In this document: in pieces, positions 24,779 to 33,722 of the stretch
Layout of the letters: each line of letters opens with the position of its first letter
Numbering within the stretch: position 1 is the first letter of the stretch
Assembly: GCF_043195135.1 (NCBI RefSeq)
Contig: NZ_JBAFWP010000012.1
Origin: NCEH01 sp043195135
Lineage (GTDB): Bacteria > Pseudomonadota > Alphaproteobacteria > Rhizobiales > Xanthobacteraceae
Length of the DNA: 64,000 bases
Direction: 5' to 3' (one strand)
Translations under genes and position numbers: made by a program
The notes under the pieces: model-generated
The model's input: the letters and a program-made list of their open reading frames with translations, nothing else
Told to the model about the DNA's origin: nothing
Databases searched by the model: none

Positions 24779-26884
24779 TCAGCGCCCCGGCTGGCTATGG
24801 AAATAGCCGTATATGGCCTGCGCGGTCGAGGCGTTGATGCCCGGGACCTGCTCCAGATCCGCGAGCGAGGCCCGCTCGATGGCTTTCAGCGTTCCGAAAT
24901 GCCGCAGCAGGGCGCGCTTGCGCGTGGGGCCAACGCCGGGAATGGCCTGAAGCCCGGCGTCCGTGATGTCCTTCTTGCGGCGCGCGCGGTGCGAGCCGAT
25001 GGCGAAGCGATGGGCTTCATCGCGCAGGCGCTGGACGAAATAGAGCACAGGGTCGCGCGGCTCCAGGCGGAACGGCTGGCGGCCGGGGATGAAGAATTGC
25101 TCGCGCCCCGCCTCCCGGTCGAGCCCCTTGGCGATGCCCACCAGGGGCACGTCGGTGATGCCGAGTTCCTCCAGGATCGCGCGCGCGGCATTGAGCTGGC
25201 CGAGGCCGCCGTCGATGAACACCAGGTCCGGCCAGGGGGACGTGGCGTCCGCCTCGTCGGGAAGGACCGGCGGCGCCTCCTCGACCGCTTCCTCGACCGC
25301 CTCCTGCATGGCCGCGTCCAGCACCGGCGGCGGGGCCTGTTCGTCCAGCGTCGGGCTGGAATTTTCTTCGACCGCCGGCGCGCCGGCACGCGGCGCTTCC
25401 TTCACCAGGCGGGCGAAGCGGCGGCGCAGCACCTCGCGCATCATGCCGAAATCGTCGCCCGGCGTGATGTCCGTCGATTTGATGTTGAACTTGCGATACT
25501 GGCTTTTGCGGAAGCCTTCCGGCCCCGCCACGATCATGCCGCCCACCGCATTGGTGCCCATGATGTGGGAATTGTCATACACTTCAATGCGCCGGGGCGG
25601 CCCCTTGAGCGCGAAGGCCTGCTGCACGCCGTCCAGCAGCCGGGCCTGGGTCGCGGTCTCGGCCAGCTTGCGGCCCAGCGCCTCGCGGGCGTTCTGCAAG
25701 GCATGGCTCACCAGATCGAGCTTCTCGCCCCGGCGGGGCGTGGCGATCTCCACCTTGGAGCCGGTCTTCTGCGTGAGCGCCTCGGCGATCAGCGCCTGGT
25801 CCTCCACCTCGTGGCTGAGCAGGATCAGGCGCGGGCAGGGCTTGTCCTCGTAGAATTGGGCGATGAAGGCGCCGAGCACCTCGCGTTCGTCGAGCGATTT
25901 GTCGGCGCGCGGATAATACGCGCGGTTGCCCCAGTTCTGGCCGGTGCGGAAGAAGAACACCTCGATGCAGGTGGCGCCGCCCTGCTGATGGCAGGCGAAG
26001 ACATCCGCCTCTTCCACCGAGCGCGGATTGATGCCCTGGCTGCCCTGGACCGCGGAGAGCGCGGCGAGGCGATCGCGCAGGCGCGCCGCGCGCTCGAATT
26101 CCAGCGCCTCGGAGGCCGCCTCCATCTCGCCGGCGAGCTCCTCCTTCACCGCCCGCGAGCGGCCGCTGAGGAATGCCCGGGCCTCGCGCACCAGCTCCGC
26201 GTAATCGGAATGGCTGACCTCCCCGGTGCAGGGGCCCGAGCAGCGCTTGATCTGGAACAGCAGGCAGGGGCGGGTGCGATTCTCATAATAGCTGTCGGAG
26301 CAGGACCGCAGGAGAAAGGCCCGCTGCAGCGCGTTGATGGTGCGGTCCACCGCCCAGACGCTGGCGAACGGGCCGTAATACTCCCCCGGCCGGCTGCGCG
26401 CGCCGCGATGCTTGAGGATCTGCGGCGCCGCATGATCCGCCGTGATGAGAATGTAGGGGAAGGATTTGTCGTCCCGCAGCAGCACGTTGAAGCGCGGCTT
26501 CAGCTGCTTGACGAGGTTCGCTTCCAAGAGGAGCGCCTCGGATTCGGTGCGGGTGGAGACGAATTCCATGGAAACCGTCGCCGCGATCATGCGGGCGATT
26601 CGGTTGGTGTGGCCGACGAGCCGGGTGTAGCTGAGCACCCGCTTCTTGATGCTCTTGGCCTTGCCCACATAGAGCACCGTGCCGTCGGCGGCGATCATGC
26701 GATAGACGCCGGGGCCGGAGGGCGCATGCTTCACCGCGCGCGCGATCGCCTCCCGCCCGGTGGCGAGCGTGCCGGGAGAAACCTCATCTTCGGCTTGGGA
26801 GTCCAGCACCAGTGCGGCTTCGTCGTCCGTATCCTGGGGGTCGAAGCTGTCGTCGGGCTGGTCGAGGGGCGGGCGGGCGATCAT
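24779..26884 (-). CDS. uvrC: UvrABC system protein C (excinuclease subunit)
   Basis: UvrC makes both incisions in nucleotide excision repair. In order the 701-residue protein has a GIY-YIG domain (GPGVYRMIAADGTVLYVGKA, about residue 57 on), a conserved-Cys region (RPCLLFQIKRCSGPCTG), a UVR motif (EFERAARLRDRLAAL), the RNase H-like domain with YDNSHIMG and FIDGGLGQLNAA, and C-terminal helix-hairpin-helix motifs with IPGVGPTRKRALL. It is about 90 residues longer than E. coli UvrC. The extra length is an acidic N-terminal tail of about 50 residues and an Ala/Pro/Glu-rich insert within the RNase H-like domain. Confidence 0.97.
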   Translation of the reverse strand: MIARPPLDQPDDSFDPQDTDDEAALVLDSQAEDEVSPGTLATGREAIARAVKHAPSGPGVYRMIAADGTVLYVGKAKSIKKRVLSYTRLVGHTNRIARMIAATVSMEFVSTRTESEALLLEANLVKQLKPRFNVLLRDDKSFPYILITADHAAPQILKHRGARSRPGEYYGPFASVWAVDRTINALQRAFLLRSCSDSYYENRTRPCLLFQIKRCSGPCTGEVSHSDYAELVREARAFLSGRSRAVKEELAGEMEAASEALEFERAARLRDRLAALSAVQGSQGINPRSVEEADVFACHQQGGATCIEVFFFRTGQNWGNRAYYPRADKSLDEREVLGAFIAQFYEDKPCPRLILLSHEVEDQALIAEALTQKTGSKVEIATPRRGEKLDLVSHALQNAREALGRKLAETATQARLLDGVQQAFALKGPPRRIEVYDNSHIMGTNAVGGMIVAGPEGFRKSQYRKFNIKSTDITPGDDFGMMREVLRRRFARLVKEAPRAGAPAVEENSSPTLDEQAPPPVLDAAMQEAVEEAVEEAPPVLPDEADATSPWPDLVFIDGGLGQLNAARAILEELGITDVPLVGIAKGLDREAGREQFFIPGRQPFRLEPRDPVLYFVQRLRDEAHRFAIGSHRARRKKDITDAGLQAIPGVGPTRKRALLRHFGTLKAIERASLADLEQVPGINASTAQAIYGYFHSQPGR

Positions 26885-27076
26885 GGCTGCAAGTTAGGGA
26901 TTCGGCGCCGCCGGGGCCAGGGGGGCGAGGGCGGGAGGATCGGATTTACCCTTTGTTCACCCTGACTTTGTAATGCGGGCGTGCGGGAAGGGCGTCGGCC
27001 AGACTTCCTTTGCCATTTCCGACTTATGCCTTTTGCAGCATCCGGCTTCGGCCGGGTCATGGCAGGAGGATGGAGG

Positions 27077-27685
27077 ATGAGCAGACGTTGGTTGGCCGCC
27101 GCCGCCGCGTGCATCAGCCTGACGGCGCCAGCGGGCGCCGCCGATATGACCCAGTATGGCGCTTATGGCTATGCACCTGCGGCCGCGCCGTTTTCCTGGA
27201 CCGGCTTCTATCTGGGCGCCAATGCCGGCTATGGCTGGGGAACGGCGGCGTCTCAGAGCCCGGGCGGATTCATCGGAGGTTTGCAGGGCGGATACAATTT
27301 CCAGTTTGCCGGATCGCCATTGGTGGCCGGCCTCGAGGCCGACTTCGACTGGTCCGGCATCAGCGCGGGCGCATTTAACGTCGATTATCTTGGAACCGTA
27401 AGGGCTCGGCTGGGTTTTGCCTTCGACCGGGTGATGGCCTACGCAACGGCGGGCTTCGCCTACGGCCAGGGGCAGTTCGAGGTCGCGGGGCTGAGTAATT
27501 CGCAGGCACATTCAGGTTGGACGATCGGCGCGGGCGCAGAATTCGCCCTCGATCGCAACTGGAGTGCCCGAGCGGAATATCTTTACGTCGATCTTGGTAG
27601 TTCTACGTACTCATCATTGATCGGACCGGCCTCGGTCGGGTATGACGGTAATGTTCTGCGTGCAGGCGTGAACTATCGTTTCTAA
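27077..27685 (+). CDS. Omp25-like outer membrane beta-barrel protein, copy 1
   Basis: This 202-residue protein has a signal peptide (cleavage near LTAPAGAADM), then PFSWTGFYLGANAGYGWG, internal LGTVRARLGFAFDRVMAYATAG and a C-terminal barrel end GVNYRF with the terminal Phe of outer membrane proteins. This is the Omp25/Omp31/RopB-type eight-strand barrel common in Rhizobiales. ATG 27077 was chosen because AGGAGG lies seven bases upstream. Compared with copies 2 and 3 its late part uses less common codons (AGT, TCA, GTA), and no terminator follows. Confidence 0.85.
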   Translation: MSRRWLAAAAACISLTAPAGAADMTQYGAYGYAPAAAPFSWTGFYLGANAGYGWGTAASQSPGGFIGGLQGGYNFQFAGSPLVAGLEADFDWSGISAGAFNVDYLGTVRARLGFAFDRVMAYATAGFAYGQGQFEVAGLSNSQAHSGWTIGAGAEFALDRNWSARAEYLYVDLGSSTYSSLIGPASVGYDGNVLRAGVNYRF

Positions 27686-27891
27686 AGTCTTAAGCTGGGA
27701 AATTAGAACCGTATTGGCGGGAAGCTTGAGTTTGCTGGCCCTTGATCGCCAATTGTGTTCTGATGTAGTCTCCTGGTCACAATGTCGCCCCGTTTTCTTG
27801 GGGCGGTGTTGCTCCAGGGTGACAGACGGGACGGCGGACTCGCTGTAAGGTCCGCTCATTCTGGTTTCGCATCGTAATGAAGGGTGTAACA

Positions 27892-28590
27892 ATGTTGAAG
27901 CGCGCTCTCGCCGGGGTCTCTGCCCTGGCCCTCCTCGGCGGCGCCGCCTCTGCGGCCGACCTCGCCACCAAGTATCCCGTCAAGGCCGTGGCCGTCGTCC
28001 CGGTCTTCTCCTGGACCGGCTTCTACCTCGGCGGCAACGTCGGCTGGGGTTGGGCGAGCAACTCGTTCAACGTCTCGCCGTTCTATGGCGCGCCGTATTC
28101 CAACTACAGCGCCGGCGATGCCAATGGCTTCCTGGGTGGTGGTCAGATCGGCTACAACTACCAGTTCGCCAACAACATCGTTCTCGGTGTTGAGGCCGAC
28201 GCGCAGTGGGGTTCGATCTCCAACAGCAGCCTCATCCTGAGCGGCCCGTTCATCGGCGCCAACGTCGAGCCCGAAATCAAGACCTTCGGCACGATCCGCG
28301 CCCGCGCTGGTTACGCCATGGATCGTTGGCTGCCCTACATCACCGGTGGTGCTGCTTGGGAGCGCGTGAGCTTCGGCAACTTCTACGGCGTCGACACCTC
28401 CACCACCAACTGGGGCTGGACCATCGGCGGCGGCGTGGAATACGCCTTCACCAACAACATCACCGCCAAGGTCGAATACCTGTATGCCAACTTCCAGGGC
28501 AACACGTATTCCATCCCCTCGACCCTCGGTTCGATCAACACCGACCTGGACGTGAACACCGTCCGTCTCGGCGTGAACTACAAGTTCTGA
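27892..28590 (+). CDS. Omp25-like outer membrane beta-barrel protein, copy 2
   Basis: The 232-residue protein starts MLKRALAGVSALALLGGAAS, a signal peptide cleaved near SAADLA. It then shows VFSWTGFYLGGNVGWGW, GGGQIGYNYQFANNIVLGVE, TIRARAGYAMDRWLPYITGG and the barrel end RLGVNYKF. Very regular codon choice suggests high expression. GAAGGG sits seven bases before the ATG, and a strong terminator follows at 28620-28644, so it is probably a single-gene transcript. Confidence 0.88.
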   Translation: MLKRALAGVSALALLGGAASAADLATKYPVKAVAVVPVFSWTGFYLGGNVGWGWASNSFNVSPFYGAPYSNYSAGDANGFLGGGQIGYNYQFANNIVLGVEADAQWGSISNSSLILSGPFIGANVEPEIKTFGTIRARAGYAMDRWLPYITGGAAWERVSFGNFYGVDTSTTNWGWTIGGGVEYAFTNNITAKVEYLYANFQGNTYSIPSTLGSINTDLDVNTVRLGVNYKF

Positions 28591-28619
28591 TCGCTGATCG
28601 GTTTCGACTGATTTTCGAG

Positions 28620-28644
28620 CCCCGGGCGAAAGCCCGGGGTTTTT
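28620..28644 (+). terminator. Rho-independent terminator after Omp copy 2
   Basis: CCCCGGGC pairs with GCCCGGGG around a GAAA tetraloop and is followed by five Ts, a textbook terminator. Confidence 0.9.
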
Positions 28645-28798
28645 CTTTGTCGCACGGGAGGTTTCTAAATACCATTCACGTATGGGCGGCGCCATGGAGA
28701 GACCCCTTCGCTGCCACGCCTTCGCCTTCCGCACGCCATCTCCGGGCCAGCCTGGGAGCGGATGCTGCCGCTCGACGTCGAGAGTCGAGGTGCGTCCG

Positions 28799-29434
28799 AT
28801 GAAAAGGCTTCTTCTGTCCGGTGCCCTGCTGAGCACCATGCTCGCGGCGCCCGCCATGGCGGCCGATCTGGGCAGGCCCGCGCCTGCACCGGCCCCGGTG
28901 GCCTCGGCGCCGCCGGTATTTTCCTGGACCGGCTTCTACATCGGCGGCAATGCCGGCTACAGCTGGGGCAAAGGCAAGGATGCGGCCGATTTCTACGGGC
29001 TCGATCCTTCCGGCTGGTCCGCGGGCGGACAGGTCGGCTATAATTACCAGTTCGTGAACAATGTTCTGGTGGGCGTGGAGGCCGACATCCAGGGCGGCGA
29101 CATCTCCAGCGGCGCCTATGGCCTCTCCAGCACGCTGGATTATTTCGGCACCGTGCGCGCGCGGCTCGGCTATGCGTTCGACCGCGTGCTGCCCTATGTC
29201 ACCGGCGGCCTCGCCTATGGCAAGAACACCATCACCGATTTCGGCATCAGCGATTCCAACACCCACGTGGGCTGGACCGTCGGGGGTGGCCTGGAATATG
29301 CGCTGACCAACAATTGGACCGCCCGCGCCGAGTATCTCTATACCGACCTGGGTTCGAAGACCTATGACAATATCGGCGCCGATGCGGGCCTCACCTCCAG
29401 CACCACCCGCCTGGGCGTGAACTACAAATTCTGA
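28799..29434 (+). CDS. Omp25-like outer membrane beta-barrel protein, copy 3
   Basis: This 211-residue barrel has a signal peptide (MKRLLLSGALLSTMLAAPAM, cleavage near AMAADL), a Pro/Ala-rich linker, VFSWTGFYIGGNAGYSWG, GGQVGYNYQFVNNVLVGVEA, TVRARLGYAFDRVLPYVTGG and the terminal RLGVNYKF. The ATG at 28799 follows GAGG at eight bases; the longer frame back to 28682 is not signal-peptide-like. It is closer to copy 2 than to copy 1 in its barrel strands. Confidence 0.88.
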   Translation: MKRLLLSGALLSTMLAAPAMAADLGRPAPAPAPVASAPPVFSWTGFYIGGNAGYSWGKGKDAADFYGLDPSGWSAGGQVGYNYQFVNNVLVGVEADIQGGDISSGAYGLSSTLDYFGTVRARLGYAFDRVLPYVTGGLAYGKNTITDFGISDSNTHVGWTVGGGLEYALTNNWTARAEYLYTDLGSKTYDNIGADAGLTSSTTRLGVNYKF

Positions 29435-29456
29435 CATTCGTGAAGGTTCGTGGAGC

Positions 29457-29488
29457 AAGGGGATGCGCCGCCGCGCATCCCCTTTTTT
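29457..29488 (+). terminator. Rho-independent terminator after Omp copy 3
   Basis: AAGGGGATGCGC pairs with GCGCATCCCCTT around CGCC and runs into a T-tract. Confidence 0.9.
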
Positions 29489-29683
29489 GTCGGGCCGAGG
29501 TCCATATCGCCACCCGGGGCAGCATTGATTTACCGCAGCGGGGTTTGCCGCATTGCAGCATTCGCGGTAATACGCCGACGCAATTCTTGAACGCCGCACG
29601 GGGCCGAAGGGACCCGCGCGGCTCGCGTCCGGCGCACCTCCCGTGATAGGAGCCGGACGAAGCGACAAAGAAAGAGGCCTCTT

Positions 29684-30676
29684 ATGGCTCAGGACAGAGC
29701 ATCACTGGGGCAGCGCCGCATCCGCGTCGGCGTTACCGGCATCGGCATCATGGGCTCCAACCATGCCCGCGTGCTGTCCCAACTGCCGGGCGCCGAACTG
29801 GTGGCCATCGCCGATCCCGACGCCGGCCAAGCGGGCCGCGTCGCCGGCTTCCTCGGTTGCCAGGCGGTGGCGGATCATCATGCGCTGCTGGAACTGGGCC
29901 TCGACGCCATCATCGTCGCCGCGCCGACCCATCTGCATCATCCGATCGCACTCGACATCATCAATGCCGGCACCTCCGTGCTGGTGGAAAAGCCGGTGGC
30001 CTCCACCGCCGAGCAGGGCCGCGAGATCATCGCCGCCGCCCGGGCGCGGGGCGTGACGCTGATGGTCGGCCATGTGGAGCGCTTCAACCCCGCCGTGCAG
30101 ACGGTGAAGGAAGCGATCCGCGGGGAAGACCTGCTCTCGATCGCCATCACCCGCGTCGGCCCGTTTCCGCCCCGCATGTCGAATGTCGGCGTGGTGATTG
30201 ACCTTGCGGTGCACGACATCGACCTGATCCGCTGGTTCACCGAGTCGGACATCGTCGAACTGCAGCCGCAGACCTCCAGCGCCATGGCCGAGCGCGAGGA
30301 TATCGCGCTGCTGCAATTCCGCACCGCCTCGGGCGTGCTGGCGCACATCAACACCAATTGGCTCACGCCGTTCAAGGCGCGCACGGTGCATGTGGCCACC
30401 CGCAAGAAATACGTGATCGGCGACCTGCTGACCCGGCAGGTCACCGAATGCTTCGATTACCGGCCGGACGGCGCCTATTCCATGCGCCACCTTCCGGTGG
30501 CCTATTCCGAGCCGCTGCGCACGGAGCTGGAGAATTTCCTCCAGGCGGTGCGCACCGGCAATCCGCCGCCGGTCACCGGCGAAGAAGGTGTCGCGAGCCT
30601 GGAAATCGCCATCGCCTGCCTCAGCGAGCGCGCGGAAGCCAAGGCACGCTCGGCCCGCCTTCGAGCCGCAGGCTGA
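29684..30676 (+). CDS. gnnA: Gfo/Idh/MocA-family dehydrogenase, probable UDP-GlcNAc 3-dehydrogenase
   Basis: The 330-residue NAD-dependent sugar dehydrogenase has an N-terminal Rossmann motif GVTGIGIMGSNHARVL, the EKP active-site motif in VLVEKPVAST (about residues 100-109) and a VIDLAVHDIDLIRW segment with the catalytic His. It is followed after 23 bases by a DegT-type aminotransferase. This pair has the plan of GnnA-GnnB, which oxidise and then transaminate UDP-GlcNAc at C3 to make the 2,3-diamino sugar of lipid A in several Rhizobiales. WbpB-like O-antigen enzymes are the main alternative. The family is certain; the substrate is inferred. Confidence 0.65.
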   Translation: MAQDRASLGQRRIRVGVTGIGIMGSNHARVLSQLPGAELVAIADPDAGQAGRVAGFLGCQAVADHHALLELGLDAIIVAAPTHLHHPIALDIINAGTSVLVEKPVASTAEQGREIIAAARARGVTLMVGHVERFNPAVQTVKEAIRGEDLLSIAITRVGPFPPRMSNVGVVIDLAVHDIDLIRWFTESDIVELQPQTSSAMAEREDIALLQFRTASGVLAHINTNWLTPFKARTVHVATRKKYVIGDLLTRQVTECFDYRPDGAYSMRHLPVAYSEPLRTELENFLQAVRTGNPPPVTGEEGVASLEIAIACLSERAEAKARSARLRAAG

Positions 30677-30699
30677 AGGGCTCCTTTCAAGGACTTATC

Positions 30700-31854
30700 A
30701 TGACGTCTCACGTGAAGGCCCAGATGGCACCAATTCCCTTCATCGACCTCGCCGCCCAGCGCCAGCGCATCGGCGCAAAGATCGATCAGGCCGTGCAGGG
30801 CGTGCTGAATTCCTGCCGCTTCATCAATGGCCCGGAAGTGACGCTGCTGGAAGAGCGGCTCGCCGCCTTCGCCGGCTCGAAATATGCGGTGGCCTGTTCC
30901 AGCGGCACCGATGCGCTGGCGCTGCTGCTGATGGCCTGGGACGTGAAGGCGGGCGATGCCGTGTTCTGCCCCGCCTTCACCTTCTGCGCCACCGCCGAGG
31001 TGGTGCCGTGGGTGGGGGCGACGCCGGTGTTCGTGGATGTGAAGGACGACACCTTCAACATGGACCCGGAGAGCCTGGAACTGGCGATCGATGTCGCCAA
31101 GGACCGGGGCCTGATCCCCAAGGTGGTCATTCCGGTGGATCTGTTCGGCCAGCCGGCGGATTACGATGCGATTTTGCCCATCGCCGAGCGGCATGGGCTC
31201 AAGGTGCTGGCGGATACCGCCCAGGGCTTCGGCGGCACCTGGAACAACAAGCGCACCGGCAGCATCGGCGATGCCGCCGCCACCTCCTTCTTCCCCGCCA
31301 AGCCGCTCGGCTGCTACGGCGATGGCGGCGCCATCTTCACCGATGACGCGGACCTCGTCACCGTGCTCAAGAGCCTGCGCGAGCACGGGCAGGGCGTGGA
31401 CAAGTATCAGAACGTGCGCATCGGCATGACCGCGCGGCTCGATACCATCCAGGCGGCGGTGCTGCTGGAAAAGCTCGCCATCTTCGAAGACGAGATCGCC
31501 GCCCGCGACAAGGTGGCCGCGCGCTATAACACCCTGCTCGCCGATGTGGCGGCGGTGCCCTTCGTCGATCCGCGCGCGACCTCGGTGTGGGCGCAATATA
31601 CCATCCGCCTCGCTCCGGGCCGCCGCGATGCGCTGGCCGAAGCGCTGAAGGCGGAAGGCATCCCCACCGCCGTCTATTATCGCATCCCCATGCATCTCCA
31701 GCCGGCCTATGGCGCCTATCCGGCGGCAGGCGCGATCCTGCCGGTGGCCGAGACCTTGTGCGAGGAGGTCATCAGCCTGCCGATGCATGCCTATCTCGAC
31801 GAGGCGACGCAGGACCGCATCATCGCCGCCGTGCGGCGCGCGCTCGCCGAATAG
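30700..31854 (+). CDS. gnnB: DegT/DnrJ/EryC1/StrS aminotransferase, probable UDP-sugar 3-aminotransferase
   Basis: This 384-residue PLP enzyme has FIDLAAQRQRIGAKI at the start, the cofactor region ACSSGTDALALLL, the ADTAQGFGG segment and the Schiff-base lysine K201 in SFFPAKPLGCYGDGGA. It ends in a normal sugar-aminotransferase C-terminus. The ATG at 30700 has AAGGA upstream. Placed after the dehydrogenase, it should transaminate the 3-keto product. That fits GnnB (lipid A diaminoglucose) or a WbpE-like role in surface polysaccharide; the nearby murJ also points to the envelope. Confidence 0.65.
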   Translation: MTSHVKAQMAPIPFIDLAAQRQRIGAKIDQAVQGVLNSCRFINGPEVTLLEERLAAFAGSKYAVACSSGTDALALLLMAWDVKAGDAVFCPAFTFCATAEVVPWVGATPVFVDVKDDTFNMDPESLELAIDVAKDRGLIPKVVIPVDLFGQPADYDAILPIAERHGLKVLADTAQGFGGTWNNKRTGSIGDAAATSFFPAKPLGCYGDGGAIFTDDADLVTVLKSLREHGQGVDKYQNVRIGMTARLDTIQAAVLLEKLAIFEDEIAARDKVAARYNTLLADVAAVPFVDPRATSVWAQYTIRLAPGRRDALAEALKAEGIPTAVYYRIPMHLQPAYGAYPAAGAILPVAETLCEEVISLPMHAYLDEATQDRIIAAVRRALAE

Positions 31855-32014
31855 GGCGCTCCGCCGAACGGCGGGCCGCGCCGCCGGCGCCAAACCGGCG
31901 CCTGTGGGGCAGGGGGCGGCTTTCGCTTATGCTGCGCGGGCGATTCGGCGCGACGGGTGCACGCCCGTCGCGTTCGCACGCCGCCATTGTCCGCTTGTCA
32001 CGAAAAGCCGGTTC

Positions 32015-33583
32015 ATGTTCCGCAACATCCTTTCCGTCGGCGGGCTGACGCTGCTCTCGCGGCTCGCCGGCTTCGTGCGCGATGTCGTCATGGCGGCCGT
32101 GCTGGGCGCCGGGCCGGTGGCGGATGCGTTTCTCGTCGCCTTCCGCCTGCCCAATCATTTCCGCGCCATCTTCGCGGAAGGGGCGTTCAATGCCGCCTTC
32201 GTGCCCACCTATGCGCGCCTGAAGGAGCAGGGCGGGATTGCGACCGCGCGTGCCTTCGCCGATGAGATTCTCACCGCCATGGCGCTGGTGCACGGTGTTC
32301 TGCTGGCGGGCGCGCTGGCGTTCACGCCCCAGTTTGTGGGGCTGCTGGCGCCGGGCCTTGCCGATGATCCCGAGCGGTTCGCCCTCGCCATCACGCTGAC
32401 GCGCATCACCTTTCCCTATCTGGCGCTGATCTCGGTGGCGACCCTGATCTCCGGCGCGCTCAATGCATCCGACCGGTTCGCCATGGCGGCGGCCTCTCCC
32501 ATCCTGCTGAATGTGTGCATGGTCGGCACGCTGCTCAGCGCGGCGGCCTTTCCCACCGCCGGGCACGCGGCGGCGTGGGGCGTGCTGCTTTCGGGCATCG
32601 GGCAGGTGATCCTGGTGGGATGGGATGCGGAGCGCACGGGCATCGGCCTGCGCTTCGGCCGGCCGCGACTCGATCCCGGCACGCGGCAATTTCTCAAGGC
32701 CCTCGGCCCCGCCATTATCGGGTCCGCCGGGGTGCAGATCGCCTTGTTCGCCGATACGATCATCGCCACCTTCCTGCCCACCGGCGCGCTTTCCGCGCTC
32801 TATTACGCCGACCGCATCAATCAATTGCCGATCGGCGTGGTGGGCATCGCGATCGGCACCGTGCTGCTGCCCGAGATGTCGCGCCGGCTCGCCGGCGGCG
32901 ATGATGCCGGGGCCGCCCATGCACAGGCGCGCTCCATCGAGCTGGCGGTGTTGCTGGCGTTGCCGTTCGTGGTGGCGGCGCTGCTGATTCCCGATCTCAC
33001 CATGCGCGCTTTGTTCGCCCGCGGCGCCTTCACGCGCGGCGATGCGGCGGAGGCGGCCGCCACCTTGCAGGCCTATGGCATCGGGCTGATCGCCTTCGTG
33101 GTGGTGCGGGCCTTCATCGCGCCCTTCCATGCCCGCGGCGATACCGCGACGCCCATGAAGGCGGCGCTGCTGGCGGTGGCGATCAATGTGGCGCTGAAAT
33201 TCGCCCTGATGGGGTCGTTGGCGCAGGTGGGGCTGGCGCTCGCGACCGCGCTCGGCGGCTGGATCAATCTCGGCCTGCTGATCTGGTTTGCCCACCGCCG
33301 GGGTCTGCCGGTGGGCGATGGAACCCTGCCGGGCAACCTCGTGCGGCTCGCGGTGTGCGGCCTGGTGCTGGCGGGCGTGCTGCTCGGCGCCGGTCCGCTG
33401 GCGGCGAAGCTCACGGCTGGGTTCGCCTTCGCTCGCGAGGAAGTGATCTTCCTGCTGGTGGTCGGCGCGGGGGGGCTTGCCTACGCGCTTTCCGTTTGGG
33501 CAATGCTGGGCCGCAGGTTCCTGAAGGCTCTGGCCCGGCGGCGCGCGGCCGAAGCCGCGGACGCCACGCGGACGAGCGATTGA
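32015..33583 (+). CDS. murJ: Lipid II flippase MurJ
   Basis: MurJ moves lipid II across the inner membrane for peptidoglycan synthesis. The 522-residue multi-span protein starts MFRNILSVGGLTLLSRLAGF followed by VRDVVMAA, with the family's conserved Arg-Asp (RD), FRLPNHFRAIFAEGAFNAAF and PTYARLKEQGG. About fourteen membrane segments follow. The start at 32015 matches the family N-terminus; the frame is open upstream into gnnB but out of phase with it. Confidence 0.95.
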   Translation: MFRNILSVGGLTLLSRLAGFVRDVVMAAVLGAGPVADAFLVAFRLPNHFRAIFAEGAFNAAFVPTYARLKEQGGIATARAFADEILTAMALVHGVLLAGALAFTPQFVGLLAPGLADDPERFALAITLTRITFPYLALISVATLISGALNASDRFAMAAASPILLNVCMVGTLLSAAAFPTAGHAAAWGVLLSGIGQVILVGWDAERTGIGLRFGRPRLDPGTRQFLKALGPAIIGSAGVQIALFADTIIATFLPTGALSALYYADRINQLPIGVVGIAIGTVLLPEMSRRLAGGDDAGAAHAQARSIELAVLLALPFVVAALLIPDLTMRALFARGAFTRGDAAEAAATLQAYGIGLIAFVVVRAFIAPFHARGDTATPMKAALLAVAINVALKFALMGSLAQVGLALATALGGWINLGLLIWFAHRRGLPVGDGTLPGNLVRLAVCGLVLAGVLLGAGPLAAKLTAGFAFAREEVIFLLVVGAGGLAYALSVWAMLGRRFLKALARRRAAEAADATRTSD

Positions 33584-33599
33584 CGCTTTAAAGCGTTTT
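33583..33599. promoter_or_regulatory. 14-bp perfect palindrome after murJ
   Basis: ACGCTTTAAAGCGT (33583-33596) is a perfect palindrome followed by TTT, beginning at the last base of the murJ stop codon. It could be an operator for the efflux genes 127 bases downstream, or part of a short terminator for murJ. The sequence alone does not decide. Confidence 0.35.
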
Positions 33600-33722
33600 G
33601 CATCGCACATCGCTGTGCTATTCGACCTTCGCTGGTGACGCGGCACGTCGATTGCGGAAGGCGCCGCCCGTCACCCTGACATTCAAGAGGCGCCGCGCGC
33701 GGCGCCTGTCGGAGCATATTTC

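Noticed and set aside
23309..26965. A plus-strand frame of about 900 codons opposite uvrC and pgsA
   Set aside because: No domain is recognisable, and both minus-strand genes carry complete catalytic motifs.
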